Shown in pieces: positions 16,340 to 25,718 of a DNA stretch of 64,000 nucleotides (its first letter is position 1; every line of letters begins with the position of its first letter). Both the position numbers and the translations under genes were made by a program. The notes under the pieces are model-generated. The model made no database searches. It was not told the origin of the DNA and saw only the letters and a list, made by a program, of their open reading frames with translations. Source of the DNA: Hafnia alvei. Its GTDB lineage: Bacteria > Pseudomonadota > Gammaproteobacteria > Enterobacterales > Enterobacteriaceae. Where the stretch lies: positions 1,488,001 through 1,552,000 of the forward strand of contig NZ_OZ061315.1 in NCBI RefSeq assembly GCF_964063325.1. The letters are read 5' to 3'.

Positions 16340-17338
16340 ATGAATAAGAAGACGTTTACCTTAGCAACTTTGGCGGCCAGCATGATGTTTGGCGTCGCGG
16401 CACAGGCGGCAACCACCAATATTGGGGTCACCATCTATAAGTACGACGACAACTTTATGTCCGTGGTACGTAAGGCATTAGAAAACGATGCTAAGGCAGA
16501 TCCAAGCGTCAAATTGCTGATGAATGACTCACAAAACGATCAGTCCAAACAAAACGATCAGGTTGATGTATTGATGGCGCGTGGCGTGAAAGGGCTGGCG
16601 ATTAACCTCGTCGATCCTGCGGCTGCGCCAACGATTATTGATAAAGCGAAGGCAAACGATGTTCCGGTCGTGTTCTTCAACAAAGAACCCTCTCGTAAGG
16701 CGCTGGATAGCTATGACAAAGCGTATTACGTAGGTACCGACTCCAAAGAGTCCGGCATTATTCAGGGCCAACTGATTGGTAAGCATTGGAAAGCCAATCC
16801 TAATTGGGACCTGAACAAAGACGGCGTGATTCAGTTCGTATTGCTGAAAGGCGAACCGGGCCACCCAGATGCCGAAGCTCGTACCACTTATGTAGTGAAA
16901 AGTCTCAACGATCAAGGTATTAAAACTCAGCAATTGCAGTTAGATACGGCAATGTGGGATACCGCACAGGCCAAAGATAAGATGGATGCATGGTTGTCTG
17001 GCCCAAATGCGAACAAGATTGAAGTGGTTATCGCTAATAACGATGCCATGGCGATGGGCGCCGTTGAAGCACTGAAAGCACACAACAAAACCTCGATTCC
17101 CGTATTTGGTGTCGATGCGTTGCCAGAAGCGCTGGCATTAGTTAAATCAGGCGCAATGGCCGGTACGGTATTGAACGATGCCAATAACCAAGCTAAAGCA
17201 ACCTTCGATTTGACCAAAAATCTAGCCGAAGGCAAGCCAGCGGGTGAAGGCACCAACTGGAAAATTGAAAATAAAATTGTTCGCGTTCCGTATGTCGGCG
17301 TCGATCAGGACAATCTGTCTCAGTTTATTAAAAAATAA
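16340..17338 (+). CDS. mglB: Galactose/glucose-binding periplasmic protein MglB
   Basis: The periplasmic receptor for D-galactose and D-glucose; it feeds the MglAC transporter and is also a Trg chemoreceptor ligand carrier. 332 aa with a 23-residue signal peptide (MNKKTFTLATLAASMMFGVAAQA). The mature domain begins TNIGVTIYKYDDNFM. The calcium loop DLNKDGVIQ (around residues 155-165) and the hinge segments IANNDAMAMGAVEAL and PVFGVDALPEAL are typical. It is the first gene of mglBAC, and a hairpin after it probably raises its expression over mglA. Confidence 0.97.
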   Translation: MNKKTFTLATLAASMMFGVAAQAATTNIGVTIYKYDDNFMSVVRKALENDAKADPSVKLLMNDSQNDQSKQNDQVDVLMARGVKGLAINLVDPAAAPTIIDKAKANDVPVVFFNKEPSRKALDSYDKAYYVGTDSKESGIIQGQLIGKHWKANPNWDLNKDGVIQFVLLKGEPGHPDAEARTTYVVKSLNDQGIKTQQLQLDTAMWDTAQAKDKMDAWLSGPNANKIEVVIANNDAMAMGAVEALKAHNKTSIPVFGVDALPEALALVKSGAMAGTVLNDANNQAKATFDLTKNLAEGKPAGEGTNWKIENKIVRVPYVGVDQDNLSQFIKK

Positions 17339-17377
17339 GCTTCACCTAAGCCTATATAACAATAACTTTTAAGTTTT

Positions 17378-17421
17378 AAGCCCGATATTGATTGATGGTT
17401 CAACCAGAGGTTATCGGGCTT
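17378..17421 (+). other. Intercistronic stem-loop mglB-mglA
   Basis: Perfect 10-bp arms AAGCCCGATA/TATCGGGCTT (17378-17387, 17412-17421) are followed by ATTCTTTAT. It could be a partial terminator or 3'-protecting hairpin giving more MglB than MglA. Confidence 0.75.
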
Positions 17422-17450
17422 ATTCTTTATGTCATTTTCAGGTGGATGTT

Positions 17451-19043
17451 ATGCCAGATAACTCTTTGATGGGTAACTCGTTGACAGATAGCTCTTTGGC
17501 AAAAGATCAGATTTCTAATCAAGAGAACGCATCGATAAAACATGATGATGACGCGTTTTTATTGGAAATGGATAATATCAATAAGTCATTTCCTGGCGTC
17601 AAAGCGCTGGATAATGTCAATCTGCGTGTGCGGCCACACTCTATCCATGCATTGATGGGGGAGAATGGTGCTGGGAAATCCACGCTATTAAAATGTTTGT
17701 TTGGTATTTATCAAAAAGATTCAGGACGTATTCTTTTTCAGGGAAAAGAGATTAATTTCAAGAGCGCGAAAGAAGCATTGGAGCACGGCGTTTCGATGGT
17801 TCATCAAGAACTAAACTTAGTTCTGCAGCGTAGCGTAATGGATAATATGTGGCTTGGTCGTTATCCGATGAAAGGGATTTTTGTCGATCAAGATAAAATG
17901 TATCAAGATACTAAAGCGATATTCGATGAGCTCGATATTGATATCGATCCGCGTGAAAAAGTCGCTGGATTGTCGGTATCCCAAATGCAGATGATCGAAA
18001 TTGCTAAGGCATTTTCATATAACGCCAAAATTGTCATCATGGATGAACCCACCTCATCTTTAACAGAAAAAGAAGTTAATCATCTTTTTACTATTATCCG
18101 TAAATTAAAAGATCGTGGATGCGGCATTGTTTATATCTCCCATAAAATGGAAGAGATATTTAAGCTCTGCGATGAAATCACGATCCTGCGTGATGGGCAG
18201 TGGATTGCGACCCAAACGTTAGATGGCATGAGTATGGACCAGATCATTTCAATGATGGTGGGACGTTCGCTAACCCAGCGTTTTCCCGATCGGGTTAATA
18301 CGCCGGGTAAGGTCATCTTGGAAGTCCGTGAGCTGACGTCGCTGCGCCAGCCTTCAATCCGTGATGTTTCATTCGATTTGCATGAAGGCGAGATCTTAGG
18401 TATCGCGGGGCTGGTGGGTGCGAAGCGAACGGATATTGTGGAGACCTTATTCGGCATTCGTGAAAAGGTAAAAGGTACGATTCGCTTGCATGGTAAAGCG
18501 ATTAACAACCATAGCGCGAATGAAGCGATAAACCATGGCTTTGCCTTAGTCACTGAAGAGCGCCGCTCTACCGGTATTTATGCTTATCTCGATATTGGTT
18601 TTAACTCGCTGATTTCGAATATTCGTAAGTATAAAAATAAAGTGGGCTTGCTGGATAATCGGCGGATGAAAAGCGATACCCAGTGGGTTATTGATGCTAT
18701 GCGGGTAAAAACACCAGGGCATCATACATCGATTGGCTCGCTGTCTGGCGGTAATCAGCAGAAGGTAATTATTGGTCGTTGGTTACTGACTCAGCCAGAG
18801 ATACTGATGCTGGATGAACCCACTCGCGGTATTGATGTGGGGGCTAAATTCGAAATCTATCAATTGATGACCGAGCTGGCGAAAAAAGGCAAAGGCATCA
18901 TTATTATTTCATCAGAAATGCCTGAACTACTGGGTATTACCGATCGCATATTAGTCATGAGTAATGGCCAAGTTGCCGGTATTGTTGAAACCAAAAGAAC
19001 ATCACAGAATGAAATTCTGAGATTGGCTTCTTTGCATCTATAA
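17451..19043 (+). CDS. mglA: Galactose/methyl galactoside import ATP-binding protein MglA
   Basis: A tandem-ABC ATPase of the galactose importer. First domain: Walker A GENGAGKS, signature LSVSQMQ, Walker B VIMDEPTSS. Second domain: degenerate Walker A (GLVGAKRTD), signature LSGGNQQKV, Walker B LMLDEPTRG. These are as in sugar ABC proteins of the RbsA/MglA type. From the ATG at 17451 (AGGTGG upstream) it has 530 aa, about 24 more than E. coli MglA. The extra residues are an N-terminal Ser/Asp/Asn-rich tail with a near repeat (NSLMGNSLTDSSLA). An upstream in-frame codon at 17388 lies in the hairpin and is rejected. Confidence 0.96.
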   Translation: MPDNSLMGNSLTDSSLAKDQISNQENASIKHDDDAFLLEMDNINKSFPGVKALDNVNLRVRPHSIHALMGENGAGKSTLLKCLFGIYQKDSGRILFQGKEINFKSAKEALEHGVSMVHQELNLVLQRSVMDNMWLGRYPMKGIFVDQDKMYQDTKAIFDELDIDIDPREKVAGLSVSQMQMIEIAKAFSYNAKIVIMDEPTSSLTEKEVNHLFTIIRKLKDRGCGIVYISHKMEEIFKLCDEITILRDGQWIATQTLDGMSMDQIISMMVGRSLTQRFPDRVNTPGKVILEVRELTSLRQPSIRDVSFDLHEGEILGIAGLVGAKRTDIVETLFGIREKVKGTIRLHGKAINNHSANEAINHGFALVTEERRSTGIYAYLDIGFNSLISNIRKYKNKVGLLDNRRMKSDTQWVIDAMRVKTPGHHTSIGSLSGGNQQKVIIGRWLLTQPEILMLDEPTRGIDVGAKFEIYQLMTELAKKGKGIIIISSEMPELLGITDRILVMSNGQVAGIVETKRTSQNEILRLASLHL

Positions 19044-19088
19044 ATTCTGCATCGGTAATGTTGCACCTGATATTTTAAGGGTCCGAAT

Positions 19089-20099
19089 ATGAGCGTATTA
19101 AATAAAAAAAGCCTGTTTACCTATTTTAAAGAGGGCGGGATTTATGTTGTTTTATTAGTGCTGTTAGCGATTATTATTTTTCAGGATCCGACATTTCTAA
19201 GCCTAATGAACCTGAGTAATATTCTGACTCAGTCATCGGTGCGTATTATTATTGCGCTCGGTGTGGCGGGGCTGATTGTGACACAGGGTACGGATTTATC
19301 TGCCGGCCGTCAGGTGGGGTTGGCTGCCGTGGTTGCTGCAACGCTTTTACAGTCTATGGATAACGTCAATAAGGTGTTTCCAAACTTAGACACCGTGCCT
19401 ATTCCATTAGTCATTCTCGTGGTGTGCGCGGTGGGGGCTGTGATTGGTTTAGTGAACGGTTTAATTATCGCCTATCTCAACGTAACGCCGTTTATTACCA
19501 CCCTTGGTACCATGATTATTGTCTACGGTATTAACTCGCTGTATTACGACTACGTAGGGGCTTCACCTGTAGCGGGCTTTGCACCGAATTTCTCGAATTT
19601 TGCACAGGGTTTTTTGCGTTTCGGTGATTTTAAACTCTCTTATATTACGTTTTATGCACTGATCGCGGTCGCTTTCGTCTGGGTGCTGTGGAACAAAACG
19701 CGGTTCGGTAAAAATATCTTTGCTATTGGTGGTAACCCTGAAGCGGCGAAAGTTTCTGGGGTAAACGTACCGTTAAATTTGATCATGGTGTATGCACTGT
19801 CTGGCGTGTTCTACGCATTTGGTGGGATGCTTGAAGCGGGGCGTATCGGTAGCGCAACGAATAACCTTGGCTTTATGTATGAATTGGATGCTATCGCAGC
19901 CTGCGTCGTCGGCGGCGTGTCATTTAGCGGTGGCGTAGGAACCGTTATCGGTGTGGTGACTGGGGTCATTATTTTTACGGTGATCAACTATGGCCTGACC
20001 TACATTGGCGTTAATCCCTATTGGCAGTATATTATCAAGGGTGCAATTATCATCTTTGCCGTAGCTCTTGACTCGCTGAAGTATGCGAAGAAAAAATAA
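19089..20099 (+). CDS. mglC: Galactose/methyl galactoside import permease MglC
   Basis: The membrane channel of the MglBAC importer, 336 aa, with about ten hydrophobic segments. LSAGRQVGLAAVV, TPFITTLGTM and IFAIGGNPEAAKVSG are hallmarks of the RbsC/MglC permease family; the last is the coupling region that contacts the ATPase. It begins 45 bases after mglA and ends at a strong terminator, closing the operon. Confidence 0.97.
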   Translation: MSVLNKKSLFTYFKEGGIYVVLLVLLAIIIFQDPTFLSLMNLSNILTQSSVRIIIALGVAGLIVTQGTDLSAGRQVGLAAVVAATLLQSMDNVNKVFPNLDTVPIPLVILVVCAVGAVIGLVNGLIIAYLNVTPFITTLGTMIIVYGINSLYYDYVGASPVAGFAPNFSNFAQGFLRFGDFKLSYITFYALIAVAFVWVLWNKTRFGKNIFAIGGNPEAAKVSGVNVPLNLIMVYALSGVFYAFGGMLEAGRIGSATNNLGFMYELDAIAACVVGGVSFSGGVGTVIGVVTGVIIFTVINYGLTYIGVNPYWQYIIKGAIIIFAVALDSLKYAKKK

Positions 20100-20110
20100 T
20101 TATTAAAAAT

Positions 20111-20141
20111 AAAAAAGCCGGACTTAGGTTCGGCTTTTTTT
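20111..20141 (+). terminator. Intrinsic terminator of mglBAC
   Basis: AAAAAAGCCG..CGGCTTTTTTT: stem AAGCCG/CGGCTT with loop region GACTTAGGTT and a T7 tract, starting 12 bases after the mglC stop. Confidence 0.9.
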
Positions 20142-20313
20142 ATGGCATAAGATATTTCTCGGTGTAATCCTCTGTATAATAAATTTATGATGATAAAAAT
20201 TCATGTATTTCAAATTAAACTTTTAATAAAAACAAATCAGAGTTATTAACATGCGTACACTTCAAAAGTGAATTTTCTATTTGTTAAATATAATCACATT
20301 ATTAACCTAATAA

Positions 20314-20527
20314 TAAAAAAAGAATGTGCTTGGTTAATTTTTATCTAGGAACATTCTTGATTGCAATAATAATTCTACATTTCTTAGTCCTCAATATGTA
20401 ATAATCTCCCATCAGGTTTAATACTTGAGGTATTGAGCTAGTAACATAAAGAAATTATGTCTCTTGCTAACTACATATCAAGGAAGTGAGCAGTACTAAA
20501 CGGATTTTTCTACGAGAATAGACATTT
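20314..20527 (-). ncRNA. Candidate small RNA in the mglC to yfgF-like spacer
   Basis: In this 489-bp AT-rich gap no gene is seen, yet the - strand carries a perfect TATAAT (20538-20533) with a possible TTGCCC -35 about 19 bases upstream. About 210 bases on it has a terminator-like element: arms AAGAATGT/ACATTCTT (20320-20327, 20351-20358) followed in that direction by T7. No gene on the - strand would need this terminator. The stem is only 8 bp and AT-rich and the spacer is long, so this is tentative. Confidence 0.35.
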
Positions 20528-20630
20528 CTTAAATTATAAATCCATAACTTACGAAATGGGCAAACATGAGGTTTCATTGTTTGTTTTCTATCTCTGATAT
20601 TTTTTCTTTCCAAAGAAGCATATCGATACA

Positions 20631-22823
20631 ATGAGAAACACCATTATCAGGCTGCAAGAAATGATTGTTCCGATGCTTATTTGCATCGTATTGCTGCCTT
20701 TATCGCGTGAATTATCGCCTATGGCGAACATTCAAGGGAACGCAATTTTTTTACTTTATCTTCCGTTGGCTTTAGCGATTTCAGTTGTCATGTTATTTGG
20801 CATGAAAGGATTCATTCCGCTGTTTATCGTTTATACGTTTTATTATTCAACTTTAAATATCATGAGCTTGACCGAAGCCGTAGTGCTTTCACTGTGTTAC
20901 GGACTGCCGCTATGGGGAAGTTTCTGCATCATGAATCGTATGGTAGGCGCTCGTTGGCGTTACGATATTGATAGCATGAGCAGTCGTGCATTAGGCATTC
21001 GTATGTGCGTATTTGGGTTGCTTTATCCGCTAGCCTGTAAAGGCATGATGCTCGCGTTTGGTTCCGTGTTAGATATGTCTCCAGTAATGGAACGCTATTT
21101 TTCGTACAAGCTAGATATGTTCGCGGTGGTTAACGTTGAGGCGCTGGTTTTGTCTTCAATCGCAATTTCGCCCGCCTATTATTATACTTTGCGAATGTTG
21201 CTTAACGGAAACTATGCAAAGAAATTTTTTAACCAATGTTTGCGTAATGCTTTTTCAAGAGAAAAACATTGTGTGACATTCATTTGGCTAGGGATTTTAT
21301 TGGGGGCGCTATTTGCTATTTGTTTCCCCGCGCAGGAAAATTTCAACGTCAGCTACTTTATCCCATTGTTATTTATTTTGTTTACCTACGGAATATTTAG
21401 GTTCGGGCATAGAGTTATTTTACTTATGTGGTCATTTACGGCCCTATGCTTATTTGTTTTTAACTCAAATTTCTCTGTTGAGCTCAATAGTAGTTATCAG
21501 ATTGCATTTTTATCGGCTTCATTGATTGCTTTTACGGTCTCAATTTTTTATATGGCCGTGATGTTTAAACGCAGCGAAGTGATGAAACGGGTTTATATGC
21601 ATCTTGCCCGTGTCGATCCGATGGTGGGTTTGGCAAATATTCGTTCATTGAATTTGTATATCGATAAGCATCCGCAGGGTACGCTTTGTTTTCTTCGTTT
21701 AACAAATTTAGAAGCCTTGAGCCGCTATCATGGCATGATGATGCGGGTTGATACCAAAAGGCGTATTGCCGCGGTGATTAAGCCGCTGCTTAAACCGGGT
21801 GAAGATATCTACCAACTGCCAGGCTGCGAACTGCTGCTTTATCTTGATACGACGGATAACGTTAACCGCATTCATCTGATTCGTCAGCGCCTGTGTGCTG
21901 CTCAACTCAGTTGGAAAGACAATCCGGTGATTTTGCGCTACGGCATTGCTTATACTCAGTTTGATGCTGAGGAAGAGTCACTTTATACCAGCGTAGGTAA
22001 ACTCCATCATCTTTCAGAGCGCGCTAGCCTCGAAAATGAGGTTACCTGTTTAGAGGAAAATGCGCAGTCGATTAGGGAAGAAGTGAGCGAGCGAGTGGTG
22101 TGGTTGCGGAAAATTACGACGGCGTTGCTTGAAAACCGTCTCGAGCTATATGCTCAGCCTATCGTGCATTCGGGAGGAAAGAGTTATTACGAGATATTAG
22201 CTCGTCTCCTGGATAACGGTGATGTGATCCCGCCGAGTAAATTTATTCCACTTATTTCTGAGTTTAATTTGTGCGCGCAGTTTGATTTGCTGATGGTTGA
22301 AAATGTGATGAAGCACATTAGTGAAGCGAAATTAGACACCAGTAATACCTGTTTCTCGGTTAATCTGATGCCACTTACCTTGATGCAGCGTGATACTGCG
22401 CCACGCATTATTGAAATCTTTGAGCATTACCAAGTCCGTCCTGAAGCGATCATTTTTGAAATCACCGAAGAACAGCATCTTGTTAATGAGAATATCGAGC
22501 ACTCGACGATTAAAGCGCTACGCGACTACCATTTCAAAATTGCAATTGATGACTTTGGCACCGGATTTTCTAACTATCAGCGTTTGAAATCCTTAAATGC
22601 GGATGTCGTGAAAATCGATGGGATATTCGTAAAAGATATTGTCAATAACTCGCTCGACCAGCTGATTATTAAGTCGATTTGCGATATTGCTCGAGAAAAG
22701 AAACTGCAGGTCGTTGCTGAATATGTTGAGTCTCAAGAGCAGCTGGAAATGCTACAGCAATTAGGTGTGCAATATTTGCAGGGTTTTTTACTTGGAGAAC
22801 CTAAGCCGCTAAGCTCTTTCTAA
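20631..22823 (+). CDS. YfgF-like cyclic-di-GMP phosphodiesterase (MASE1-degenerate GGDEF-EAL)
   Basis: A 730-aa inner-membrane signalling protein matching E. coli YfgF (PdeF) in architecture and stretches such as VDPMVGLANIRSLN and DDFGTGFSNYQRLK. Residues 1-310 hold about nine membrane segments (MASE1-like). A GGDEF-like domain follows, in which the GGDEF signature is lost (LPGCELLLY), so it should not make c-di-GMP. Residues about 490-730 are an EAL domain with YEILARL (EIL for EAL, as in YfgF), NLMPLT, FEITE, DDFGTG, KIDG and AEYVES, so metal and catalytic residues look intact. It probably hydrolyses c-di-GMP. It is not in the E. coli location of yfgF. The ribosome site is weak. Confidence 0.88.
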   Translation: MRNTIIRLQEMIVPMLICIVLLPLSRELSPMANIQGNAIFLLYLPLALAISVVMLFGMKGFIPLFIVYTFYYSTLNIMSLTEAVVLSLCYGLPLWGSFCIMNRMVGARWRYDIDSMSSRALGIRMCVFGLLYPLACKGMMLAFGSVLDMSPVMERYFSYKLDMFAVVNVEALVLSSIAISPAYYYTLRMLLNGNYAKKFFNQCLRNAFSREKHCVTFIWLGILLGALFAICFPAQENFNVSYFIPLLFILFTYGIFRFGHRVILLMWSFTALCLFVFNSNFSVELNSSYQIAFLSASLIAFTVSIFYMAVMFKRSEVMKRVYMHLARVDPMVGLANIRSLNLYIDKHPQGTLCFLRLTNLEALSRYHGMMMRVDTKRRIAAVIKPLLKPGEDIYQLPGCELLLYLDTTDNVNRIHLIRQRLCAAQLSWKDNPVILRYGIAYTQFDAEEESLYTSVGKLHHLSERASLENEVTCLEENAQSIREEVSERVVWLRKITTALLENRLELYAQPIVHSGGKSYYEILARLLDNGDVIPPSKFIPLISEFNLCAQFDLLMVENVMKHISEAKLDTSNTCFSVNLMPLTLMQRDTAPRIIEIFEHYQVRPEAIIFEITEEQHLVNENIEHSTIKALRDYHFKIAIDDFGTGFSNYQRLKSLNADVVKIDGIFVKDIVNNSLDQLIIKSICDIAREKKLQVVAEYVESQEQLEMLQQLGVQYLQGFLLGEPKPLSSF

Positions 22824-22836
22824 AATTTTATGTTCA

Positions 22837-22877
22837 ATGAACACCACGTCCTATTGATGTGGTGTTCATTATTTTTT
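22837..22877 (+). terminator. Intrinsic terminator after the yfgF-like gene
   Basis: 12-bp arms AATGAACACCAC/GTGGTGTTCATT (22837-22848, 22859-22870) followed by ATTTTTT. Confidence 0.9.
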
Positions 22878-23017
22878 ATCTCTGTCTTCTTGTTTTTAAA
22901 TTTTAATTTAAATTAAAAGAATTGTTTTTTATATTAATAATTTTTTGTTACTTATATTTTTCATGTGTTATGTAGTGGCGATTGTATTTTTAACTGTGAA
23001 ATTGATGAGAAACTAAC

Positions 23018-24655
23018 ATGAAAAATGAGCTTAATATATATTGTAGTGTTAACTTTGATGGTTTTATCTATATTGATTTTAATACATCAGAACCGATCGA
23101 TAATGTTCGCTATAAGCTATGCAGTAATGACGTTGTTGTTGCAGAGAAAGAGAGTGTAGATGTCAGTGAAACAATTTTTTTTGCAGGGGTAGACGAAGGA
23201 GACTACACGGTAATTGCTACTGTTACGGCGCAGGATCAGAATATTATTGATGTTTCCTCGCCAACTATTCACGCAAAGAACAGACGGCTTTTTTCACAAA
23301 CCAAATCAGTGCAGACGATAGAAAGAAAACTAAAAGGGAAAAATCATATCATTGATGGTGTTGTTGATTATTTTCTTGAGATTAAATTTAAAGCTGGAGG
23401 TGATAAGAAATTCAAACACGAAAACGTTGATGGAGTTTCACATTTTTCAAGCTTTACCAGAATGCTGATTAAGAATACGGATCTAAATATTAATGATATT
23501 TCATTGCTAAATGTTTTCGCATCCGCAATAAGTAATAAACGTGGCTATGATTCACTAGATAATTTATATAAAATTAACGCTACGGCAAGCTTTGGTCTAT
23601 TAGATAAAATATCAGAACAAATTGAAAAACTTGATTATGTTGAATATTGCGCAGTGGTTCCCGTTACCGATAATCTGACTCCGGTTACACAGCCACCCTT
23701 TAACGATTCATCAAGATCACATCGGGTTAGATCACTCACACCCCCTACCGCAACCCCTGATTTTTCAGCCAAACAAACCTACCTTGATGCTGGCTATGGA
23801 ATGAATGTTAGAGCGGCATGGGCTCTGGAGAATACGGGGTCTAATGTAAATATTCGCCATCTTGATTTTGGCGTTTATCATAATCATGAAGATCTCAAAG
23901 GCAATATTACCGTCGTTGCTAGCCGATCAGAGTCTGACGATTGTAACCACGGTACAGCCTCAACAGGTATTATTGCCGCTGTAAAAAATACTTTAGGTGT
24001 GACAGGCATTGCTCATGGCGCTAAGTTTTATTTTTACGACACAGATTATTTAGATTTGATTGTTAAGGATGCATTACCCGGCGATATTGTGAGTCTCAAC
24101 GTCCAATTTTCTATTAATGGCACTTATGTGCCTGTCACTACTAACAAATCATGGTGGGATAAAATTAATGCTCTTGTTAATCGTGGTGTGGTTGTCATTC
24201 TAGCTGCGGGAAATGGCGGTGGTGACTTACGAAATCTTGCTGAGTTTGATGACTACGGTGATAACGGCAGCATGCTAGTGGGTGCTTGTGAGCATGACAC
24301 TGGGCGTTCTTGTTATTTTTCAAATTATTCCCATTCTACATCTTTGGTGAATTCTTGGGGGGACTGGTCAGTGACTTCAACAGGGTATGGCTCATTGCAA
24401 ATGGCTGAAAATGAACGTTCATACTGTGATGATTTCTCTGGCACATCAAGTGCAACGCCGTTGGTGAGTGGGGCCTTAGCATTAATTCAATCTTATGCCA
24501 AAAATAACTATGGCGTTTATTTCAATGCTCATCAAATGCGTGATTTTATTGTGAAGACGGGAGGCAATGAAGGGGTTGTTGATGGAATTGGCTATCGCCC
24601 GAATATCGTCGCAGCGATGAAGTATATTGATACTTTGCTGCAAACTTCAGAATGA
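23018..24655 (+). CDS. Subtilisin-like (S8) serine peptidase without signal peptide
   Basis: 545 aa. The C-terminal half is a subtilase with a complete catalytic set: Asp283 (RHLDFGV), His311 (NHGTAS), oxyanion Asn399 (AAGNGG) and Ser477 (SGTSSATP). Residues about 1-90 form an Ig-like beta-rich domain (ETIFFAGVDEGDYTVIATV), and residues 100-245 are a linker or propeptide-like region ending in a Pro/Thr-rich stretch. There is no Sec signal, lipobox or membrane helix, so the protein is cytoplasmic or leaves by another route. The gene is AT-rich with AT-ending codons unlike its neighbours, which suggests transfer. It is monocistronic, between the yfgF-like gene and sanA. Substrate and role are unknown. 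Confidence 0.88.
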   Translation: MKNELNIYCSVNFDGFIYIDFNTSEPIDNVRYKLCSNDVVVAEKESVDVSETIFFAGVDEGDYTVIATVTAQDQNIIDVSSPTIHAKNRRLFSQTKSVQTIERKLKGKNHIIDGVVDYFLEIKFKAGGDKKFKHENVDGVSHFSSFTRMLIKNTDLNINDISLLNVFASAISNKRGYDSLDNLYKINATASFGLLDKISEQIEKLDYVEYCAVVPVTDNLTPVTQPPFNDSSRSHRVRSLTPPTATPDFSAKQTYLDAGYGMNVRAAWALENTGSNVNIRHLDFGVYHNHEDLKGNITVVASRSESDDCNHGTASTGIIAAVKNTLGVTGIAHGAKFYFYDTDYLDLIVKDALPGDIVSLNVQFSINGTYVPVTTNKSWWDKINALVNRGVVVILAAGNGGGDLRNLAEFDDYGDNGSMLVGACEHDTGRSCYFSNYSHSTSLVNSWGDWSVTSTGYGSLQMAENERSYCDDFSGTSSATPLVSGALALIQSYAKNNYGVYFNAHQMRDFIVKTGGNEGVVDGIGYRPNIVAAMKYIDTLLQTSE

Positions 24656-24750
24656 TTTTAATAAAAATAGATTAACTGGCGTCACAGGCGATTTAAGGTA
24701 AAGCACTGAGTTCTGAATAGGTGAAGCTTAGGCTAGCCGCGAGATAATAT

Positions 24751-25500
24751 CTATTTAGCCGCTGGTTTTTCAGCGGCTTTTTCTTGTTTTAAAACCTGCT
24801 CAAGTTCTTGCAATTGCTCTGGAGATACCGCTGGATAGCTTTGTGCATCGGCTGGAACTTTATGCACTGCCGGAATGGGGATCATCGGGCCCAGAAAACG
24901 AGGTTCACGCTTAAGTATATAGAGATCGGTTAACGCCCCTAGGCGTGCGCCAATTTCCCTTACTCTTATCATCATCATATTTTTTGGCGACGGTACCGCC
25001 AAGCATTGCGCCTGTATACCCATGTGAAGCGCAATAAACAGAGCACGCTCACAGTGGAAACGTTGAGTAATGATGGTGAAGTCGTTGGTATCGAATACTC
25101 TGCGGGTGCGAACAATGGAATCCAGCGTTCTGAATCCTGCATAGTCGAGCACAATATCGCCGTTAGGCACACCGGCATTGATGAGGTCACGGCGCATCGT
25201 TACCGGCTCATTGTAGCTCTGGAGCGCGTTGTCGCCGCTCAACAATAAGTAATTCACTTTGTTGCTGTTGTAAGCGTTAAGCGCGCCTTGGATGCGATAA
25301 CGGTAATACTGATTGATGGTCCCAGTACTGACATATTTGGCCGTACCTAAAACCACACCCACCTGACGATGCGGTAAATCCTGCACATCTTCGTAAATAT
25401 ACGGCGCAGTTTTCCAGCTAATCCAGCGATCCAGACCAATAGCAGTCACCGCCAGTAAAATAGCGACGGTTAAAATACCGTATATCAGTCGTCTCCACAT
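24751..25500 (-). CDS. sanA: SanA envelope protein (ElyC/SanA/YdcF, DUF218)
   Basis: An inner-membrane protein needed for the envelope barrier; loss in E. coli gives vancomycin sensitivity at high temperature. 249 aa with an N-terminal membrane anchor (LIYGILTVAILLAVTAIGL) and a DUF218 domain containing VGVVLGTAKY, LLLSGDNA, DYAGFRTLDSIVR and TQRFHCERAL. These segments are nearly identical to E. coli SanA. The C-terminus is extended by a Lys/Ala/Glu-rich tail. It is near cdd as in E. coli, with maeA inserted between. The biochemical activity is not established. Confidence 0.95.
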   Translation of the reverse strand: MWRRLIYGILTVAILLAVTAIGLDRWISWKTAPYIYEDVQDLPHRQVGVVLGTAKYVSTGTINQYYRYRIQGALNAYNSNKVNYLLLSGDNALQSYNEPVTMRRDLINAGVPNGDIVLDYAGFRTLDSIVRTRRVFDTNDFTIITQRFHCERALFIALHMGIQAQCLAVPSPKNMMMIRVREIGARLGALTDLYILKREPRFLGPMIPIPAVHKVPADAQSYPAVSPEQLQELEQVLKQEKAAEKPAAK

Positions 25501-25640
25501 GATGGTGCCTGCTGTGTCGGTTAGATTTATGTCTGGATGTACTTATGCCTACGAGGCTACTTTACCCGCTCAGGCGACGCAAGCAATCTGAGTATGATTT
25601 TCCTAACTTGATGATTTTTTAGACGATGAGGGCGCATTAT

Positions 25641-25672
25641 TAAAAATAAAGCGTGGTTGTTACGCCACGCTT
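25641..25672 (-). terminator. Intrinsic terminator after maeA
   Basis: AAGCGTGG/CCACGCTT arms (25649-25656, 25665-25672). Read leftward, TATTTTTAAT follows. Confidence 0.85.
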
Positions 25673-25718
25673 GGGGGAGAGTTCTGGTTGTATTTTACTC
25701 AGCGACTTTCACGACAGC

